DNA from: Nocardioides sp. 1609
GTDB lineage: Bacteria > Actinomycetota > Actinomycetes > Propionibacteriales > Nocardioidaceae
Direction of reading: 5' to 3'
NCBI RefSeq assembly: GCF_004522105.1
Contig: NZ_SPUJ01000001.1
Location: 744,001-808,000 of the forward strand
Length of the DNA stretch: 64,000 bases
In this document: piece by piece, positions 54,201-62,266 of the stretch
Layout: every line of letters begins with the position of its first letter
Position numbering within the stretch: position 1 is the stretch's first letter
Notes under the pieces: model-generated
What the model was told of the DNA's origin: nothing
Databases searched by the model: none
Seen by the model: the letters and a program-made list of their open reading frames with translations, nothing else
Position numbers and translations under genes: made by a program

Positions 54201-54807
54201 AGCGGCGTTCGATGTAGGAACTGGTCAGGTCGAAGCCCTCACCGATGACGGAGGGCTGGTTGTTGGTGGTGAAGGTGCGCCCGTCGACCGAACCGGAGTC
54301 GTAGTTGACCCCTAGGGCGGGACGTGGGCCAGCAGCCGCGGCGGGGGCGTCGAAGGGGTAGCTCCAGCCGAACGAGCCGGCCGAGCCCCCCGCCGACCAG
54401 GATGCAGACGGCGCCAATGGTGTCGCTGAGTAGTCGCCGTTACCGGTCTTGCCCTGGGTGACTGAGCCGGTCTCGGCCATTGTTGAGGACGTGGCCAACG
54501 AAGTCGGTCCGGCCTTGCGTGCCAAAGCCTGTCGGGTCGCGGTCTCTTCGTCGACCTGTTCCGCGGCGGTGTCCTCGGCCTCGGCGAGGAGGGCATCAAA
54601 CTCCTCTTCTGCTGCGTTGGCTGCTGCCCGACCGGTCGCCGACTGCAGGTCCGCGCCCTCGCTGGGAGCCGACGGGGTAGCAGCAGGCGGGTCGAGCGCT
54701 ACCAAGGCACGCGCGGGCCCCGGGACCACGGTCAGTGCCGCGCAAGCGAGGGCGACCGTGGTCGTCACGGTGACCGCGATCGAGCGTCGACGGTTCATGG
54801 AAGTCAT
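48205..54807 (-). CDS. Rhs/YD-repeat polymorphic toxin with Hint domain
   Basis: A 2200-residue protein from ATG 54807 (MTSMNRRRSIAVTVTTTVA), which overlaps the stop of the upstream gene (TGATG). A signal peptide (ALACAALTVVPGPARA) is followed by a Glu/Ala helix, a secretion-type beta region, and from about residue 950 a long YD-repeat shell, ending with the Rhs core motif (FLGKSHDDTTGITHVAAREY then DPALGQFLSVDPI). A linker repeated in the downstream cassette leads to a Hint domain (C1975 in CLKSFVGETLVL to VHN at 2111) and a toxin of ~88 residues ending STAYFPGGG. The toxin looks like a BECR-fold RNase by pattern (GVRVIINEDSPWKSTAYF). The Hint domain may release it. Confidence 0.9.
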   Translation of the reverse strand: MTSMNRRRSIAVTVTTTVALACAALTVVPGPARALVALDPPAATPSAPSEGADLQSATGRAAANAAEEEFDALLAEAEDTAAEQVDEETATRQALARKAGPTSLATSSTMAETGSVTQGKTGNGDYSATPLAPSASWSAGGSAGSFGWSYPFDAPAAAAGPRPALGVNYDSGSVDGRTFTTNNQPSVIGEGFDLTSSYIERRYISCSDDGHPAKFDLCWRGEHLSLVLNGAANELVQVGDTDVFRLKQDDGSTVQRLRGAENGIRNGEHWQLVTPDGTEYLFGRNQLPGWNAGDPETKSAWTVPVVTNDANDPAQAQVCKEDGYPLATSWCDQGWRWNLDLVTDTNNNAASYWYTAETNRYARNANTDNKTEYVRGGYLNRVDYGLRRDSLFSGFDLTKAPYRLKLDYAERCVVGACENLTKATKSKWPDVPFDSVCEPGDTCKDDYAPTFFSRKMLTNVTSAVSIAGGYRNIDEWSLDHIFINPGDTGDSSDHILWPTRINHTAVASTPHIASRPVRLMPTLDEAMSNRVDRTGDDISPLIRPRLSRVVSDTGAVTRVEYSARDCTTGNLPVSVANNQRRCFPVWWAPNGGDRDKDWFHKYVVNSVTETDTTTGEAVVTSYEYQGAPGWHYNDDPFTANTYRTWSQWRGYERVNTLVGNPDSAKRTLSTTVFMRGMDGDRSADGGTRNVQVAGINADPLDDKEALAGSVRETVLYDGRNRDGSNGAQLSGTITTPVVLDSRASHTFAAGNIDGKAADAVTIRSTIVRTKTTTDRVRVTSGSTPYFRSKVNNVVEFDALGYPKQVENYAKPDDSLAATTDRTCTTRWYARNTDAGILAAPARTQVLATACTNADSAVLPTDAATPGDVISDTAFRYDGASAWAGQQPTRSNLTWTGRAAGYAADRTPSFQATVTTTYDSLGRSTSTTRGEATATTDYQPSGAGVPVSSTQTNAKGHAVTTTYDPAFAVDTLAIDANGRRIEKAYDAAGRLTEVWTPNVNRAVGAPPTVKFGYRIGGDRDEFGYVTGSWISTSRPKGDTSGYVTDYEIFDALLRPRQTQTPSVSGGRLITDTNYNDRGLVDQSFTDVWDDETGPNGTRWVVSAGGFLQDDTTYDGANRPIAVKSSWGLTQVSPSGSTRGNQTTTTSYSGDTTAIEPPAGALGTRVITDALGRVTERRTYPTAAATGATYLWNRFSYDKQQRLKTLTAVDNTQWTYTYDLFGRQVRATDPDRGATTTTYDALDRVRSTTDAENRTLSYSYDDLDRKTGLFSTNTQTPANQLAEWTYDTLTNGKGLPAASIRYVGGKATGSAYTKAVAAYDSMARPIRTTLNLPANEPLVTGPPAGNGARVAATMEFSTSFNRDGTVKTTTEPAVPGLAAEVASYGYDATGLGLPTTLSGVSSLVQNSSYSAFGDLTQSTLGLSASNNNKVWLTYSYDSRRRLEYFYTTENGAANHLIDAKYTYNDVNQVTAIDDLAVADPDYQCFTYGTYQRLENAWTPKTRNCAATGRVKTNIGGKAPYWNSYTYNANGTRATSTKQPVTSTGVATATNYAYGGACTNGTTATTAGAHTLTKTETRVGTATADVDLFCPNRVGDHATSVAPNDATRTATWDAEGKLATLTQGTTKYTHIYDADGNLLIKRPTGNTAGITTLYLGATEIRVTKSTAATPVYTAKSFRYYTHAAGTVGYRLGVPGVASKLYFQAADHHATTSAQWEATNPATTRTKRYTDPFGATRGTAPTGWVDDKRFLGKSHDDTTGITHVAAREYDPALGQFLSVDPILDVGDPQSLNGYSYSNNNPLNLSDPTGMVFDNDDVEVAANTSAGPSAPASTTSSAPTGTTSTPSSTSTQSAPTYGSAGKVYITGQGYVDQEYAASYDPCAMTTRCNSTEVSPLVVAAGKLVFDGSACDTFSWGCIAEIAMVIPFAKIGKAGKLPGLIDDLADGSRATDNTVDGGRAADEVADAADSGSSATTGARSCLKSFVGETLVLMADGSKRPIGSIKVGDRVVATDPETGERVVRRVTRVWVHDDHVLDLAIEGETITTTADHLFWSVTDQRFERADQLAAGEVVLGDLGRGSIVLGFRSGTERSEKAYNLSIAGVHTYHVGEASILVHNDCGYRPSGGFADSDLDEVAQSVYQHVGAGDVPGRPNLTQIHEALTRGVPKALGQGDGGIAQVINYRGVRVIINEDSPWKSTAYFPGGG
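48955..49315 (-). repeat. Direct repeat of the pre-toxin region (Rhs copy)
   Basis: Counterpart of 46868-47233. It encodes the linker between the Rhs core and the Hint domain. Distance between copies is about 2.08 kb, and the interval holds the current Hint, toxin, immunity gene and CPCC gene. Confidence 0.85.
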
Positions 54808-57800
54808 CAGTTGCACCCTGCGAGCGTCTTGAGTCCGGTGGGAGTGGCGGCGCCGGCGTAGAGATGCAGGCACGCCATCCGTCCGACAAGGAAGTCAGTC
54901 CGACCGAGCCCTGGGCCGGCAGGTGACATCCCGACTGTCATCTCCCCGGCGCCCTGGACGGGTGCGTCGTAGTCGGCGCACCCGATCTCGTCCGGGTTGA
55001 TGCCGCCGTAGATGCAGATCTGGTTGGCGGTGAGGTTGGCGCTGTAGACCACGTTGATGCGGGTCTGCGTTCCGAGGATCACGTGCTCCTGATCTTCGGG
55101 GTCGGTCTGGGCCGTGCGTAGCTGGCCTGGGGCCGACCAGCGGCCGAAGGTCCACATACCGATTGCGCGGCCGTTCTGAACGCCGGTTTTGACGAACCAC
55201 AGTGCCCAGCTCGGGTTGCCACCGGCGGCCTGCTGCCCGACGATTCGGGCGCGGTCACGCCCGGCCATGGCCTGGTCATCAACAGTGATGTCTGCCGAGA
55301 CCGTGAACGATCCTGTCTCATCGAGCATGGGACCAGTGGCGGCGAGACCGCCGTTGCCACTGAAGAGCACCTGTCCAGCCGCAGTGTCCTTGACCGCGTC
55401 ACCTTCGAGTCTCAACACGCTCGCGGTGTGGCCGAACACCGAGCTGTCTTGGATGGTCGTCGCGGTGTTTGTGCCGGCTGCCACGCTTGCGCGCCAGCTC
55501 CGCACCAACGTCACGACTTGGTTGCCTTCGTCGTCCTGAGTGCCGGATTGGGACAATTCCGCGGGCTCAACGGTGTTCTTCCACGCCTGAATCTCGTCGA
55601 TGAGTCCGTGGAACGGCGCTGTCGTCGTGATCGCGGTCCCGCCCCTTCCTACGATCAGCGGCCCGTTGGTCGCCGAAGGGGTGGCAGCACCGCTTACGTC
55701 CAACGGCGCACCTGAAGGACGGCCGTTCAGGAACAACTGGATCGTCTTTGTAGCGTCGTCGTAGACCGCTGAGACCTGGGTCCATGCGTCCTTTACCGCC
55801 GGGACCGGCGCCGTGCTGCGGCGGACGTGGGTACCCGTCGCGTCCCTATAGGTCCATCCAGCTGTCCAGGCGTTGGCGGCCTTGGAATAGCGAAGGTCGA
55901 ATCCCTCGGTGCCCGCCTCGTTGAACTGAGAGACAAGGACCCGATCCTGATCGGTGTTGGTGAGCATCGCCCACGCCGAAAGGGTGAAGGACGTGCTGGT
56001 GTCGAGAACGTAGGTCTGGGACCTGGCCTGGCCACCGGTTCCGTTGAACCGGAGAGCGTAGTCGGGCACGTCGGTGTCTGCGCCCACAGTCAGTTTCCCG
56101 CGCCGCCCGAAACCTGCGCCAGCCAGTAACGACAGTGAACTCAAAGTGAGCGGGCGCGCCTCCGGTCCAGTTGCGGAGTCCGCGATAGTGGTCGTATCGC
56201 CAGCCCGCACATGCCAGTACCCGACGGGCGGCCGATTCTCTTGCACGTTGAACCGGTAGACCTTGGAGGCTCCCGCTCGCTGGTTTCGGTCGTACGCCTT
56301 GACCGAGAGGTAGTAGGGACCAGCGCTGGAAGGCGTCACGCGCGCGGTCGCCGAGCCGTCATTGCCTACGGCGCCATCGACGGCGGTGCCGACGCCGGTG
56401 AGTTCGGTCTTGTACCGAACAATGTTCGGCGAGGGATCGGTCGGGTCCGGGCGATACAGGAAGTCCCCGAATTGCCCCGGCTTGCCGCCCCACCTGATGA
56501 CGCCGGCGATCTCCTCGGGATACCTGCCGTCCTTGCTGGTCACCAGCGGCGGCAAGGGCTGGCCCTCGTCAATACCGAAGTGGCACCAGTCGCTCGACCC
56601 ACCCTGCAACCAGCCACTGCCGGCCTGCTCGATGTCGTAGAAGGACTCGGTCCACACCTTGAACCGGTAGGCGTCGTTGGGAAGCCTGCGTGGGAGGTCT
56701 GCAAAGTCGAGGACTTGGGGGCTGCCATCCGCGTCGCCGCCGGTTGCCGGGCGCTTGTGAGTCACAACATCGATCCATGTGCCGTTACGGCGCACCTGCA
56801 GCTGAAATGCGGCACGCAGTTTTCCGGGCGGAGCATTTAGACCCGGTCGGACCGCAGTCTGGACGGTCGCCTTGAGCCGAGGATAGTTGCTGTCGATCAT
56901 CTCGCGGTCATCGAAGTTCTCGCCGCAGAGAGGCACCCCATTGACCGCGACCCCCACACCGGTCGGCACGCCCGGCTTCCGGACGTACCAGACCCTGAGG
57001 ACGGCGTCGTCGGAGAAGCGCTTCCAGCCCAGCTGGTCCGACTCGTTTCCAGCCCGCAACGAAAGTGTGAGCCGGCCGAGGTCGCCGTCGGCGAGATTGC
57101 GAGCCGAGACCAGGAGAGCGTCGCTCCCAAATTCGACGTTGGCTGCCGGGCACCCCGCCCGGCCATAGGCGACCGTCCTGGAATCGATCTGCTTGATGAC
57201 ACCGGGTCCGGGCCAGTCCCATGCGGGCGAAATTTCGCCGGTCTGGACTAGGTCAACCGGGGTCTTGGTGCACGAAGCTGCATGGGTTTCTTTTACGACG
57301 AACTCGGCTCGCATTACCTGGTCGCCGGCGTTCAGGTCACCACGGCCGAACTCATAAAACAGGCGCTTGCGGTAGGGGCCCTTGCAGGAGGAATCGTAGG
57401 AGGTCGGGCATCGGCCGACGCCCTCACCGTCAGGGTCGTTGAACTGCCAGCTCTTCTCTCCGTCTGAACGGAGCATCGTCCTCTCGCCGCGGCCGAGCAC
57501 ATGGTCCGGGTCGATGAACACGGGATACACGGTCTCGGGGTCGGCAAGGAACTCAGCGTCCGGCGTCACGCGCAGACCAGCATCGGTGACCTTTACCGCC
57601 ATCTCCTCGCGCTGGTCATACGGCGAGGGAGCCGCGTAGTCCTCCTGTGCGACCTCGGCAGGGTCAGTCTCGGGGACCGACTCCGGAGTGAGTTCATCGC
57701 TGGAGGAGTCCCACATCAGCGCCGGCCCCGACGCAAAGGCCACCTCACCGAAGCTGTCGATGAACATCGACCCGCCTCCGGTTCGCGGGACTAGGTCGCC

Positions 57801-58475
57801 ATTCTCTGCCTCGACAGGGAAGACCAGCTGCTCCAGCGGCGCCGCGGCTGCCGCCTCCGGCGTTCTCACCTCATACACCTGCGAGACCCCGTCCGGCGTC
57901 GCGGTCAGCAGCAAGTCCACACCAGGAAAGACGTCCGCGTACCGCGCGGTCGCCCCATCAAGGGTCGGCGCCGACAGCGTGCCGGGCAGACCGAGCTCGA
58001 GTCCGCTGCCCTCGTACGACAAGTCGAGGGTCTCACCCGGACCAGCTGGGAGCACGAGCCCCAACGCGGTTGCGACGGGGCGAATCGCCCCATCGACCAG
58101 CTCCAGAGTTGTGTCAATCTCAGCCAGCTCACCCTCAGCGTTGCGTCCGAACACAGGAGAGCTACTCGACTCCTGCATCAGCGACTGACCGTCCGTCTCG
58201 GCGAACACCTGCGTGTACTCATCGCGCAACGACAGCACCTCCACCGGGTCCCCGGTATCGGCTGCCTTCGCCAGCGCCGCCGTCGCCTCATCAGGCACAA
58301 CCACCGCCGAGACTGGAGCAGCGTAGGAAACCACCCCGTCAACCAACAACGGGCCAACCAACATCAATACGGACGATGCAATAACGGCGCGACTCAGCTG
58401 CACTTGCCAGCTCCCAAGAAACAGGCCCAAACGATGGGCTAACAATGAAATATGACCACTCAGGCCAGCCCGCAT
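54807..58475 (-). CDS. Large secreted LamG-like jellyroll protein, companion of the Rhs toxin
   Basis: A 1222-residue protein. An N-terminal hydrophobic segment (AVIASSVLMLVGPLLVDGVV) acts as signal or anchor. Residues ~110-330 are beta-rich with an ALMWDSSS segment; ~440-560 carry a cysteine-containing domain (GRCPTSYDSSCKGPYRKRL). Fibronectin-like repeats follow at ~570-770. Two LamG domains close the protein (about 790-1000, with FTLSAWAMLTNTDQDRVLVS and GLIDEIQAWKNTVEPAELSQ; and about 1040-1222). It forms a one-base stop/start overlap with the Rhs gene. Proteins of this architecture commonly precede actinobacterial Rhs genes and are probably needed for surface display or delivery. Confidence 0.85.
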   Translation of the reverse strand: MRAGLSGHISLLAHRLGLFLGSWQVQLSRAVIASSVLMLVGPLLVDGVVSYAAPVSAVVVPDEATAALAKAADTGDPVEVLSLRDEYTQVFAETDGQSLMQESSSSPVFGRNAEGELAEIDTTLELVDGAIRPVATALGLVLPAGPGETLDLSYEGSGLELGLPGTLSAPTLDGATARYADVFPGVDLLLTATPDGVSQVYEVRTPEAAAAAPLEQLVFPVEAENGDLVPRTGGGSMFIDSFGEVAFASGPALMWDSSSDELTPESVPETDPAEVAQEDYAAPSPYDQREEMAVKVTDAGLRVTPDAEFLADPETVYPVFIDPDHVLGRGERTMLRSDGEKSWQFNDPDGEGVGRCPTSYDSSCKGPYRKRLFYEFGRGDLNAGDQVMRAEFVVKETHAASCTKTPVDLVQTGEISPAWDWPGPGVIKQIDSRTVAYGRAGCPAANVEFGSDALLVSARNLADGDLGRLTLSLRAGNESDQLGWKRFSDDAVLRVWYVRKPGVPTGVGVAVNGVPLCGENFDDREMIDSNYPRLKATVQTAVRPGLNAPPGKLRAAFQLQVRRNGTWIDVVTHKRPATGGDADGSPQVLDFADLPRRLPNDAYRFKVWTESFYDIEQAGSGWLQGGSSDWCHFGIDEGQPLPPLVTSKDGRYPEEIAGVIRWGGKPGQFGDFLYRPDPTDPSPNIVRYKTELTGVGTAVDGAVGNDGSATARVTPSSAGPYYLSVKAYDRNQRAGASKVYRFNVQENRPPVGYWHVRAGDTTTIADSATGPEARPLTLSSLSLLAGAGFGRRGKLTVGADTDVPDYALRFNGTGGQARSQTYVLDTSTSFTLSAWAMLTNTDQDRVLVSQFNEAGTEGFDLRYSKAANAWTAGWTYRDATGTHVRRSTAPVPAVKDAWTQVSAVYDDATKTIQLFLNGRPSGAPLDVSGAATPSATNGPLIVGRGGTAITTTAPFHGLIDEIQAWKNTVEPAELSQSGTQDDEGNQVVTLVRSWRASVAAGTNTATTIQDSSVFGHTASVLRLEGDAVKDTAAGQVLFSGNGGLAATGPMLDETGSFTVSADITVDDQAMAGRDRARIVGQQAAGGNPSWALWFVKTGVQNGRAIGMWTFGRWSAPGQLRTAQTDPEDQEHVILGTQTRINVVYSANLTANQICIYGGINPDEIGCADYDAPVQGAGEMTVGMSPAGPGLGRTDFLVGRMACLHLYAGAATPTGLKTLAGCN

Positions 58476-58996
58476 GCGGAAGCCACCAAGCAGGCCGAAC
58501 CGTAACCCTGAAAGTCGATTTGACGCTGGGATCTGTCAACAGATGGCAGAAGATGGCCCGATCGGGCTGTGTCAATAGCCCAGTCGGACCATCTTCAAAT
58601 CAGGGCCGGGTGTGTCGATGCGAATCACTGATCAGACGTTGACAGAGGGAGGAGCGGCGGGCGACGGACCCTCGTGCCGCCACCTCGCTCCCGCCTCGGA
58701 TAAATTGGACTAGTCATCAAGCTGCAACGATCGGGCAAGCGCGCTCAACTGTTCGAAGTGACAATGCTCGACAAGAGGCCTGCTGCTACCTTTAGCGCTC
58801 AGACCGGCTTGACTGAAACTCTGGGATTTCCATTGCCCGAACTTTCACTCGGCGGGCGCGATACAGCCAAGACGATCCCGCGACGCGATCGTTTCGCGCG
58901 TGAACGTCGTCCCGGACATGTATCCCGTCGCAGCTCCCGCGAGACTGACTCATGGCGTGCCGAGCCTTGAGAAGCACGGCGATCGGGGGAAACAAG
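58476..58996. other. Divergent control region
   Basis: Separates the Rhs operon from the GNAT gene. TTGACGCTGGGATCTGTCAA is an interrupted inverted repeat (TTGAC/GTCAA) with a -35-like TTGACA on the minus strand near 58541, without a clear -10. No gene recognised. Confidence 0.4.
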
Positions 58997-59659
58997 ATGA
59001 CGGAGAACGATCCGCTGACAAACTCGCCGCTCGGCGCTCAATTTCGAGCGGCACACCAAGCGCTACTAGCTCTCGCCCCACCCGGCACACTGGCGGCTGG
59101 GGATGACAACTATCTACCTATCATCGTGAACGAACTGCAAGACCTAGTCGACCTCGCTCGCGATACCGCCGCCGCGAACTTCGGACCCACACTGGGGTGG
59201 AGGCGACCAGACCCCGTCGACGACGCGTGGGCACCCACGGTCCTGCAACTGGACTTCGACAGCTACGCCGACGACGATCCCCCTGGCGTCTCGGAGATAT
59301 GGAACTGGGAGCAGTCCGCCCTTGCATTGGCGGCTCGCGCCTACCGACGAGAGTGCCGCTGGGACCACTCTCCCGGCGAGGCGGGTATATGGCTCTTGTA
59401 CATCATGCCCTTCGCGTCAATCGACACGAGCTGGAGCGGAAGTCTCGCGGGCTTCGCAATCATTCACGACAGGGACACCGACGGGGAGCACGAGTCGCTG
59501 GCTCACCTCTGGACAGCACGGGCCTGGCGGCGACGAGGCGTAGGGGCGACCTTGGTCGAAGAAGCACGAGCTCGGTTCCCGCTTCGGGACGTCGAAGGGC
59601 CAATCACCGACGCGGGGCGTCGACTGCTTGCAGTCCACGCACCCGATCTGCTTGTTTGA
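58997..59659 (+). CDS. GNAT-family N-acetyltransferase, tentative
   Basis: A 220-residue protein from ATG 58997 with a GGGGGAA SD-like stretch. The N-terminal ~140 residues are not recognised. The C-terminal part has the GNAT motif A pattern: strand ESLAHLWTARAWRRRG leading to RRRGVGATLVEEARARF (Q/RxxGxG/A, binding acetyl-CoA). A preceding strand SLAGFAIIHDRD fits beta4. Substrate unknown. Confidence 0.65.
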   Translation: MTENDPLTNSPLGAQFRAAHQALLALAPPGTLAAGDDNYLPIIVNELQDLVDLARDTAAANFGPTLGWRRPDPVDDAWAPTVLQLDFDSYADDDPPGVSEIWNWEQSALALAARAYRRECRWDHSPGEAGIWLLYIMPFASIDTSWSGSLAGFAIIHDRDTDGEHESLAHLWTARAWRRRGVGATLVEEARARFPLRDVEGPITDAGRRLLAVHAPDLLV

Positions 59660-60089
59660 TTCACGACTGGCCGTCGGCAACTTTGGCGGCTTAATAGTGA
59701 CCATTTCTAGAACAGAGCGGGACGTTGACGCAAGCGAAGTCAACTCGGTGGCTCGGGGCGATGGGGCGCACGACGTCGATCGGCCCAGTGGGTACCCCGG
59801 ATCGTCGTCGAGGCACGGCAACGCCAACGCTCCGATGCGTGAGCCGGAGCCGGGTCAACCACCATGAGCGCGCTCATTTGTCAGCGTCGATCTGGCACCA
59901 TCTGGCCCGTCGATCATCCTCCGGGCGCCACTCCCCCGGACCCAGCGGGCAGCAGCTCGCGGACGTCGACGCCAAGCACCTCGGCCAACGCGACGAGCAT
60001 GCGCAACCTCGGGTTCGCCCGCGTACCCGGATTGGGTGTCGTTGGGGCCAGGAAGACGCCTTGTCAACAAGACCTACCCACAGCAACAG
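59660..60089. other. Spacer with an XRE fragment
   Basis: Between the GNAT gene and the RTX-repeat gene, holding the regulator fragment at 59914-60046 and otherwise nothing recognised. Confidence 0.4.
59914..60046 (-). pseudogene. C-terminal fragment of an XRE-type regulator
   Basis: The minus frame reads NPRLRMLVALAEVLGVDVRE followed by LLPAG and a stop at 59914. This matches the last helices of an XRE/Cro helix-turn-helix (the usual context is ...ERGTRNPRLRTLVALAEVLGV). A TGA closes the frame upstream, and the DNA-recognition helices are missing. Confidence 0.6.
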
Positions 60090-61310
60090 TCAGCAGCGGA
60101 GAACGACCTCGGCGGTGCAGTGGTCAAACCCTGTTCCGCCATCTGCTCGGTCCCGGCCGGCGGACCCATCCAGAGTATCCGCACCCGACCTGCCAACTAG
60201 ATGATCGTTCCCTCTGCCGCCGATCAGTGTTTCGGAACGTATCGAGCCCCGCAAACGGTCCGCCAGGTTGGATCCGCGGATCCACTCGATCCCCCGGACG
60301 GTCGCACGGACGGTCCGACCGCTCCGCACCCAGCCAGATGCCAAGTCGACTATCGCGGCGCGCCTGCGATCCAGCATCAGGATGTCCAGTGCAGACCCAC
60401 CGTGCACGCTTGAACTGACGTCGCCCTTAAAGTGGATAAGGTCGCCGCCGGGTCCCGTGTTCACCGTTGAGCGACCGCTCCGGAGGGACACATGGTCGGC
60501 ACCGCGGCCGGTGTTGACGATGGCGCCGTCGCCGATCAGGACGTAGTCGCCACCAGCGCCAGTCTCGATGCGATCGCCGGGTCCTGCGAATCCCACTTCG
60601 TCGTCACCGGCCCCGGCGAGGACGACTGAGCCGCCGTAGATGGTGTCGTCGCCCGCGCCGCCCTCGACTGTGCCTTCCTCGACGGTCAACACGTCGTTGC
60701 CGCTGCCGCCGCTCACAGTGTCGGCGCCGCCCTCGCCCAGGAAGTTGTCATCGCCGGGCCCGCCGATGAACGTGTCGTCCCCGTGAGAGCCAGACAGGTT
60801 CTCCACACTGGTCCAACGGTCTGTCCCGTCCTGGACTGCTGTTTGGGTGGTGACGTCGATGATCACTGGCTGGAGGGTGTCGTCCCATGCGAGCTCGTCG
60901 CGCCCGGGTCCTCCGTGGACAGTGTCATCCCCGGCACTGTGCGCCTCGAGTCGGTCATCACCAGCATCGCCGTGCAGGACGTCGTCGCCGTCGCCTCCAT
61001 CGATGTAGTCCCGGGCACCTCCGCCGTACAGGACGTCGTTCCCGAGGCCACCGTAGACAAAGTCGATACCGTCTCCTCCGCACACGACGTCGTCGCCGTC
61101 GGTGCCGATGATGTGGTCGCTGCCAGACCCCGCGACGATTACGTCGTCGCCTTCGGTGCCCAATATCTCGTTATTGCCACTGGTCCCGACGATGGTTGCT
61201 GACAGTCCCCCGCACGTTTCCGCAGCAGCTGCCGGGACAGCGACGGCGGCGGTCGCCAAAACTGAGACGAGCGATATCAGCAGTGTGCAGGGTGAACTCC
61301 GAAACGGCAC
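60090..61310 (-). CDS. Secreted RTX-repeat (calcium-binding) protein
   Basis: About 406 residues from GTG 61310 (VPFRSSPCTLLISL...); the frame extends upstream to 61400, but this start puts a normal signal peptide (LLISLVSVLATAAVAVPAAA, cut after AAA) at the N-terminus. Residues ~45-400 are glycine/aspartate nonapeptide repeats of the GGxGxDxUx type (GGDGIDFVYGGLGNDVLYGG, GGDGDDVLHGDAGDD), which form calcium-binding beta-rolls. A stray cysteine pair near the end (HCTAEVVLRC) may form a disulfide. No enzymatic domain is visible. Confidence 0.85.
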   Translation of the reverse strand: MPFRSSPCTLLISLVSVLATAAVAVPAAAAETCGGLSATIVGTSGNNEILGTEGDDVIVAGSGSDHIIGTDGDDVVCGGDGIDFVYGGLGNDVLYGGGARDYIDGGDGDDVLHGDAGDDRLEAHSAGDDTVHGGPGRDELAWDDTLQPVIIDVTTQTAVQDGTDRWTSVENLSGSHGDDTFIGGPGDDNFLGEGGADTVSGGSGNDVLTVEEGTVEGGAGDDTIYGGSVVLAGAGDDEVGFAGPGDRIETGAGGDYVLIGDGAIVNTGRGADHVSLRSGRSTVNTGPGGDLIHFKGDVSSSVHGGSALDILMLDRRRAAIVDLASGWVRSGRTVRATVRGIEWIRGSNLADRLRGSIRSETLIGGRGNDHLVGRSGADTLDGSAGRDRADGGTGFDHCTAEVVLRC

Positions 61311-61510
61311 TGCGAGATCGTACTGCCCAAACGAGACGCGCGTCGTCAGATCACATTGAACTTTCGGACCACCAGTGCTCGGCGCGACGAAGCAGGTCAC
61401 GGCCTGCCCAAGACCCCGTCGGTCAGCGAGCCGTCCGGTTGCTCGGTCGGTATCTCCGTATACCTCGAGGGACGTCCTCGCCGCTCGGTCTTCCCGTCCT
61501 TGCCCTTGGA

Positions 61511-61747
61511 CTAGTCACCGCCACCTGTGCCCTCCTCGGGTTCCTGCTCGGCCGACGGGTCCTCGGCGGGCGGCGTGTCGCTGTCGGTGGTGTTGTCCTC
61601 GTGCCGCTCGTGCTCGGCAGGGTCTGACGGCGTCTCGCGACGTCCTTCGGCACGTCGCCAAGCTCCCACCCGGGCGGTCAGGGGCCGGGGGCTCGACGGA
61701 TCCGAATAGCGACCACGGGCTACACCAAGGGGTACTCGGGTCGCCAT
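61511..61747 (-). CDS. Small hypothetical protein with acidic disordered tail
   Basis: 78 residues starting MATRVPLGVARGRYSDPSSP. A basic N-terminal half is followed by a Glu/Asp/Pro-rich disordered end (HEDNTTDSDTPPAEDPSAEQ). Low complexity, no SD checked as strong, so moderate doubt. Confidence 0.4.
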   Translation of the reverse strand: MATRVPLGVARGRYSDPSSPRPLTARVGAWRRAEGRRETPSDPAEHERHEDNTTDSDTPPAEDPSAEQEPEEGTGGGD

Positions 61748-62266
61748 CGCTCCACCTCAGGATCAGCACTGAAAGCATTGATGCCCAGATTCGGAAGTTG
61801 AGGTGTCGCGTGCGGCTCGTTGTCCGCCTGCGACACCGTCACGTCTCCTTCGGCGGTTCTGCCCCGGCCAACGACCCGCGCTCACCATCCACGCGGTCGG
61901 CCGGAACCCACCGCCACGGCCAGGCCGGCTCTATCGCCCGGCCCGGCGCTCTCCCAGGTCATGTGGTACGCCCTGCGTCGCTACGCGGTGGCACCCCTGG
62001 CAACACCACGTGACGGATACCCACCACCCCTTGGGTCGGACACATCAACTCCTCCGTCCGCCCTTGGGGCGCCCCCATCTGGATGTGCTTGGCAGATTGA
62101 CGCCTACGCATATCGCAGCGAAGCGGTTCAGCTCAGAAGGAGTCGGTCGTTCAGCCATCAGCCAACAACCGACCCTGATGCAAGGCGCCACCTTCGGCCT
62201 GTCAGTCCGCCCCACCGTTCCCAGAACTGTGCAGTGTGCCGACGTTCAGGTGAGAGGCTTCGGCGC
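61748..62266. other. Intergenic stretch, no gene recognised
   Basis: Upstream region of the OLD-like nuclease gene. Frames here are arginine/proline-rich shadows. Confidence 0.35.

Noticed and set aside
54808..54873. Extended Rhs start at 54873
   Set aside because: The extra residues are Arg/His-rich and overlap the LamG-like gene; ATG 54807 makes a signal peptide and a stop/start overlap.
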